Virus record (IMG/VR): IMGVR_UViG_3300010883_000162
Coordinates: 1 to 35,714 of that record
Strand: one strand, 5' to 3'
DNA from: a virus
Length of the DNA stretch: 35,714 bases
The notes beneath the pieces are model-generated. The model was not told the origin of the DNA and did no database searches. It saw only the letters and a program-made list of their open reading frames with translations. Both the position numbers and the translations under genes were made by a program. Of this stretch, positions 31,293-35,714 are shown in pieces. How positions within the stretch are numbered: the first letter of the stretch is position 1; the number at the start of each line of letters is the position of its first letter.

Positions 31293-33179
31293 ATGGGAAA
31301 GGTTGTAGGTATTGACTTGGGTACCACAAATTCATGCATTGCAATTGTGGAAGGAAAAAACCCCTGTGTCATTTCAAATGAAGAGGGAGGCAGAACTACA
31401 CCGTCTGTCGTTGCATACGGAAAAGATGGTGATCGACTTGTAGGTGTCTCAGCACGACGCCAGGCAATTGTAAACCCTGAGACAACCGTGTATTCAGTAA
31501 AAAGATTTATGGGAATGAAGTTTAAAGATATAGAAGAAGAAATATCTAATGTTCCATATGCTGTAAAACAGGTAGCAGGTGGTGTATGCGGAATTAATAT
31601 CAATGATAAGATTGTTTCTCCGCCTGAAATATCAGCGCAGATTTTGCTTAAGCTAAAGCGAAGTGCTGAGAGATATTTAGGAACTACTATTAGTGAAGCA
31701 GTTATTACAGTTCCAGCATATTTCAACGATGCACAACGGCAAGCAACAAAAGATGCGGGACAGATTGCTGGGCTTGAAGTAAGACGAATTATTAATGAAC
31801 CAACAGCAGCTGCTCTTGCATACGGAATGGACAAAGAGGGAGAACAAAAAGTTGCTGTCTTTGACCTTGGCGGCGGCACATTTGATATTTCAGTTTTAGA
31901 GATATCTGACGGAGTAGTTGAAGTTATTTCAACAAATGGAGATACACACCTGGGTGGTGATGATGTAGATCAAATACTAATGGTGTGGCTATTTGAACAA
32001 TTTGAATCTGATACAGGTATTGATATAAGCAATGATAGCATGGTTATACAAAGAGTTAGAGAAGCTGCAGAGAAGGCAAAGATTGAACTTTCAACTGCAC
32101 AGCAAACAGAAATTAATCTACCTTTTCTAACTGCAGATGCATCTGGTCCTAAACATTTAATTTCATCACTCTCTAGATCACTATTTGAAAAAATGATTGA
32201 CAGCTTTGTTAATAAAACACTTGTGCCAGTCAAAAATGCATTATCAGATGCAAGTCTTCAACCTCATGATATTGATGAGGTTATTCTTGTTGGGGGATCA
32301 ACAAGAATTCCTGTAATTCGAGCTGCTGTTGAGAAATACTTTGGCAAGAAAGCAAATAGCTCTGTAAATCCAGATGAGGTTGTTGCTCTAGGTGCAGCAG
32401 TACAAGGAGGCGTATTTTCAGGAGATATAAATGATGTTCTGCTATTGGATATTACACCACTCTCTCTAGGGATTGAAACGCTAGGCGGCGTAATGACAAA
32501 GCTAATTGAAAGAAATACTACAATCCCGTGTTCAAGAAGCGAAACTTTTAGTACTGCATCTGATAATCAGAGTGCTGTAGATATTCATGTTCTTCAGGGC
32601 GAAAGAGATTTTTCTTCAGACAATAAAACCCTGGGTAATTTTCAACTTGCTGGAATTCCGCCAGCAGCAAGGGGTGTACATCAGATTGAAGTAAAATTTG
32701 ACATAGACGCAAACGGAATAGTGAGTGTATCTGCTAGCGACAAGATGAGTAAAAAAGAACAATCTATCATAATTGAGTCAGGCGGAAGCTTATCTTCCGA
32801 AGAAATAAGCAGGATGGTAAGTGAAGCAGAAGAAAATGAAGAAGCAGATAAGAAAAAGCTAGCTGTAATATCAGCAAGAAACAAGTTAGATACTCTTATT
32901 TATCAATCTCAAAAGACAGTAGATGATAACAGTAAAAATATTTCTGCAAGCTCTATTGAAAATATTATAGAGATTATTAAATCTTCTCGATCATTGCTTG
33001 ATAGTAATACTGCTCAAGATATAGAGGCAGCATATACCTCTCTTGAGTCTGCTCTACATGCAGTAAGTAAAGAGATATATGCACAGGATCAAGATAGCAA
33101 TCAGCCTTCGAATAATAATCAGGATTCAGATGGTACTAACAAAGATGATGTCATCGATGCAGAGTTCGAAGAAGCATAA
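31293..33179 (+). CDS. dnaK: DnaK (Hsp70) chaperone, full length
   Basis: This 628-aa protein is a complete bacterial-type Hsp70. The nucleotide-binding domain has '[15 protein letters not shown]' (6-20), '[20 protein letters not shown]' (138-156 region) and '[16 protein letters not shown]' (189-204). The linker is 'VLLLDITPL' (382-390). The substrate-binding domain has '[19 protein letters not shown]', a helical lid follows, and the C-terminus is '[11 protein letters not shown]', the GrpE/DnaJ-responsive tail of bacterial DnaK. Length is close to E. coli DnaK (638 aa). Shine-Dalgarno AGGAG (31283-31287). No dnaJ or grpE is in the window. Base and codon use match the phage genes around it, so it has been there long enough to ameliorate. 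It could fold virion or replication proteins. Confidence 0.95.
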   Translation: MGKVVGIDLGTTNSCIAIVEGKNPCVISNEEGGRTTPSVVAYGKDGDRLVGVSARRQAIVNPETTVYSVKRFMGMKFKDIEEEISNVPYAVKQVAGGVCGININDKIVSPPEISAQILLKLKRSAERYLGTTISEAVITVPAYFNDAQRQATKDAGQIAGLEVRRIINEPTAAALAYGMDKEGEQKVAVFDLGGGTFDISVLEISDGVVEVISTNGDTHLGGDDVDQILMVWLFEQFESDTGIDISNDSMVIQRVREAAEKAKIELSTAQQTEINLPFLTADASGPKHLISSLSRSLFEKMIDSFVNKTLVPVKNALSDASLQPHDIDEVILVGGSTRIPVIRAAVEKYFGKKANSSVNPDEVVALGAAVQGGVFSGDINDVLLLDITPLSLGIETLGGVMTKLIERNTTIPCSRSETFSTASDNQSAVDIHVLQGERDFSSDNKTLGNFQLAGIPPAARGVHQIEVKFDIDANGIVSVSASDKMSKKEQSIIIESGGSLSSEEISRMVSEAEENEEADKKKLAVISARNKLDTLIYQSQKTVDDNSKNISASSIENIIEIIKSSRSLLDSNTAQDIEAAYTSLESALHAVSKEIYAQDQDSNQPSNNNQDSDGTNKDDVIDAEFEEA

Positions 33180-33228
33180 TTTCGTGTAAATTTGATCAGT
33201 TTATTTTATAATAAATTGAGGAATATAA

Positions 33229-35714
33229 ATGTCATCTATTATTACACCTAAAAGATTTGTTGGTTTACATGCACACTGTGGAACAGGAAGCCCATATGAT
33301 GGGCTAGGATATCCTAATCAACATATTGATTTTGTACTTTCAAACGATATGAATGCTTGGGCACTTACTGATCACGGAAACGGAAATGGTCTTGCACATG
33401 CACATGCATATTCGAAAAAGCTAAAGAAGAGAGGACAAGAATACAGACAAATTTACGGTGTTGAGTTTTACTTTGTTCCTTCACTCTCAGAGTGGCGTGT
33501 CTTGTATGAAGCACATCGTGAAGAGGTCAGAGCAGCGCGATCTGAAAAGAAGTCAAATGAGTCAACAGATATAAACTCTGAGGATGAGATATCTGGCGGT
33601 TTAGTTATTGAGAATGAGGATGAAACAAAGAATGATTTCGAAAAGAATGACTGGAAACGAAGATATCATCTTGTTGTCTTAGCTAAAAATCAAAAAGGTT
33701 TGCAAAATCTTTTTACTCTTGTCAAGAAGTCATACACTGACGGATTTTATAGATTCCCTAGAATCGACTATAAAATGCTCAAAGAACATGGTGAAGGTCT
33801 TGTTGTTAGTACTGCTTGCATTGGCGGTTACCCTGCATCTATCATAGCAAGAGGTGAAGCACTTGGTGTTTCAGACAAGGATATCTTAAATGATCTTGAA
33901 AATATGTCTGGAAGATTTATAGATGCTGTAGGTAGAGAAAACTTTAATCTAGAGATACAGTTTAACTCTTTGACAATGCAGCACAAAACAAATAAACACC
34001 TTATTGCCCTTCACGAAAAAACAAATATTCCACTAGTTGCAACTGCAGATAGTCATTATTATAGTAGAGATATGTGGGAAGCACGAGAGCTTTATAGAAA
34101 ACTAGGAAGAATGGGAGCAAGAGGTGACTCTATGCCATCACTTCCTTCATTTGAAGATCTAAAGTGTGAGCTATATCCTAAAAATGCAATGCAAATGTGG
34201 GAAGAATATAGACAACATGTTCCTGATTATGATTTTTATATAGGGAAGGACCAGTTGGTATCTGATGCTATTGAAAGATCATATGATATTGCATGGGATC
34301 AATGCGAAGATATATGGTTCGATGAAGAGGCGAAACTTCCAACGTTTGATGTTCCGGGTGATTCAGCTTTCAATCAACTTGCTAGAAGGGTAAAAGAAGC
34401 TCTTGTAAAAGAAAGCATGCATAAAGATCCAGTCTATGTTGAAAGAGCGAAGATGGAACTTGATGATATCAAGTATCTTGGATTCGAAAACTACTTTTTA
34501 ACAATGACAAAAGTCTTCGATCTTGCATCACAAAGTACAATTATTGGGCCAGGACGAGGTTCTGGTGCAGGTTCTCTTGTAAATTATCTTCTTGGAATTA
34601 CAACTACAGATCCTATTAAGTACGGCTTACTATGGGAGAGGTTTTTACATAGGGCAAAAGCCGGCTGGCCAGATATCGATACCGATGCTGGTGATAGAGA
34701 TGTTCTGATTAATGCTTCTAGGGAATTATTTGGTGAAGAATCTGTAGTACCAGTTTCTAATTTTAATACTCTTAAGCTAAAATCACTAGTCAAGGATGTT
34801 TCAAAGTTTTATGGTATTGACTTCGGAGAGGTTAATACAATGACAAATACTCTTGAAAAAGATGTCATGCACAAGGCAATGGGTGATCATGAAGAAAGAT
34901 CAACCTATGTTCTTACACATGAAGACTGTATGAAATATTCAACAAAATATTCTGAGTTTATGGATAAATATCCAAAAGTTAATGAGCATGTTCAAAATCT
35001 ATTCATGGAGTCAAGATCCATTGGCAGACATGCCGGCGGCGTGCTAATATGTCCGGATCTTGAAAAATACATGCCTGTTATAAAGGTTAGAGGTGAACTA
35101 CAGACACCATGGTCAGAGGGTATGAACTTTAGACACCTTGAGCCAAATGGATTTCTTAAGTTTGATTTCTTGGGTCTGACAACACTCAAGATGGTAGAGG
35201 ACTGTACACGACTAATTTTAAGAAAGCAAGGTAATGAATCTCCGTCTTTTGCAGACATTCAAAAGTTCTTTGATGAAAAAATGAATTGTAGATATAATGT
35301 TTTAGATGATCAAAAAGTCTGGGAACATGTCTATCACAAGGGAAGATTCGTCCAAATCTTTCAGTTTACACAGCAGGGCGCAAGAAACTTTTGCATGTCT
35401 GCAAAGCCAAGGACTATTGAAGAACTAGCAACAATTACTGCAATCTATAGACCTGGACCACTATCAGCTGGTGTCCACAGAAAATATGTCAAAGCAAAGA
35501 AATCTGTTGAGGATGGCAATCCAATTGAATACGATCATCCTGTTATTGAGGAGATACTAAGTGAGACATACGGATTTATATCATTCCAAGAACAGTTCAT
35601 GCTCTTGGCACAAAAGCTAGCTAACTTTGATAAGGGTGCATCTGATAAAATGAGAAAGACTCTTGTTAAGAAGTCACTTGACTCAAATGATGCAAAGGTC
35701 CAGGAGCGCATAGA
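33229..35714 (+). CDS. dnaE: DNA polymerase III alpha subunit (family C), 3' end outside window
   Basis: The frame is open from ATG 33229 (Shine-Dalgarno TGAGGA) to the end, giving the first 828 residues. The PHP domain keeps likely metal ligands: 'LHAHCGTGSPYDGLGY' (His14, His16), 'LTDHGN' (Asp48, His49), Glu79 ('GVEFYF') and 'TADSHYYS' (Asp274, His276), so Mn/Zn-dependent 3'-5' exonuclease activity is possible, unlike E. coli. An acidic insertion lies around 95-140. The polymerase palm has 'GPGRGSGAGSLVNYLLG' (from 440), 'PDIDTDAGD' (catalytic Asp484, Asp486) and 'FDFLGLTTL' (Asp646). The third part begins the 'ITAIYRPGPLSAGV' block. The tau/beta-binding end is not visible. Having this beside a family A polymerase is unusual. 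Confidence 0.93.
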   Translation, partial: MSSIITPKRFVGLHAHCGTGSPYDGLGYPNQHIDFVLSNDMNAWALTDHGNGNGLAHAHAYSKKLKKRGQEYRQIYGVEFYFVPSLSEWRVLYEAHREEVRAARSEKKSNESTDINSEDEISGGLVIENEDETKNDFEKNDWKRRYHLVVLAKNQKGLQNLFTLVKKSYTDGFYRFPRIDYKMLKEHGEGLVVSTACIGGYPASIIARGEALGVSDKDILNDLENMSGRFIDAVGRENFNLEIQFNSLTMQHKTNKHLIALHEKTNIPLVATADSHYYSRDMWEARELYRKLGRMGARGDSMPSLPSFEDLKCELYPKNAMQMWEEYRQHVPDYDFYIGKDQLVSDAIERSYDIAWDQCEDIWFDEEAKLPTFDVPGDSAFNQLARRVKEALVKESMHKDPVYVERAKMELDDIKYLGFENYFLTMTKVFDLASQSTIIGPGRGSGAGSLVNYLLGITTTDPIKYGLLWERFLHRAKAGWPDIDTDAGDRDVLINASRELFGEESVVPVSNFNTLKLKSLVKDVSKFYGIDFGEVNTMTNTLEKDVMHKAMGDHEERSTYVLTHEDCMKYSTKYSEFMDKYPKVNEHVQNLFMESRSIGRHAGGVLICPDLEKYMPVIKVRGELQTPWSEGMNFRHLEPNGFLKFDFLGLTTLKMVEDCTRLILRKQGNESPSFADIQKFFDEKMNCRYNVLDDQKVWEHVYHKGRFVQIFQFTQQGARNFCMSAKPRTIEELATITAIYRPGPLSAGVHRKYVKAKKSVEDGNPIEYDHPVIEEILSETYGFISFQEQFMLLAQKLANFDKGASDKMRKTLVKKSLDSNDAKVQERI

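Noticed and set aside
31277-31879. 200-codon open frame on the minus strand inside dnaK
   Set aside because: It is antisense to a strongly conserved Hsp70 ATPase region, has no ribosome binding site, and its composition follows from the dnaK codons.

Overview
The window looks like part of the genome of a large, AT-rich, virulent-type tailed bacteriophage, probably with a contractile tail. Tail and baseplate genes lie directly beside a self-encoded replisome and a dense nucleotide-metabolism set. Genes are tightly packed, with frequent 1-20 nt overlaps and no non-coding stretch above about 160 bp. There are no rRNA, tRNA, CRISPR or insertion-sequence signals. Several genes are carried that the host would normally supply (DnaK, a ClpP-type protease, class II ribonucleotide reductase, DnaE). 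The host cannot be named. A signal-peptide protein, an amidase endolysin and an LpxH-like phosphoesterase suggest a Gram-negative bacterium, but only weakly.

Layout. (1) 1-8702, + strand: tail/baseplate module, with the C-terminal part of a probable tape measure protein, a small acidic protein, a 1199-aa baseplate protein, a gp53/LysM-like wedge protein and a 1091-aa baseplate hub-like protein. (2) 8745-12295: a short family A DNA polymerase with no proofreading domain, a degenerate HD-domain protein, and a 527-aa protein whose 3' end has a run of 12 A that could fuse it by -1 slippage to a 61-aa downstream frame. (3) 12399-19283: replication core, with ssDNA-binding protein, RecA/UvsX recombinase, 5' nuclease, DnaB-type helicase and B12-dependent ribonucleotide reductase. 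A strong terminator and a new promoter separate the SSB gene from recA. (4) 19292-21601: ClpP-like protease, hotdog thioesterase, amidase endolysin and a membrane protein with an HExxH motif. (5) 21631-24409: a nucleotidyltransferase-fold protein, an unknown 502-aa protein and a secreted four-cysteine protein. (6) 24566-28563: metallophosphoesterase (- strand), a small acidic protein, a dUTPase-like enzyme, a MazG-like/HAD nucleotidase fusion, a divergent ThyX and an HExxH peptidase. (7) 28560-30679, - strand: two proteins sharing an N-terminal peptide, one of them a zincin. (8) 30787-end: nucleoside 2-deoxyribosyltransferase, full-length DnaK, and the first 828 codons of DnaE.

How the genes fit together. 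The replication genes supply strand exchange, helicase, ssDNA coating and primer/flap removal, and two unrelated polymerases (family A and family C). The RNR, dUTPase-like proteins, HAD nucleotidase, ThyX and deoxyribosyltransferase form a dNTP/dTMP supply and salvage network. Seven intergenic regions carry plausible host sigma70-type promoters, four of them with -35 boxes TTGAAA, TTGAAC or TTGTAA exactly 17 nt from the -10 box. This suggests use of host RNA polymerase.

Most interesting observations: a set of proteins with a common short N-terminal amphipathic peptide followed by a site of the form (L/I)xE|(S/A), which may be a capsid-targeting and injection tag; the A12 slippage fusion; the paired family A and family C polymerases; phage-borne DnaK; a ThyX with an altered signature motif; a dUTPase-like/HAD fusion; and two 7-1-7 palindromes in front of nucleotide-metabolism genes.
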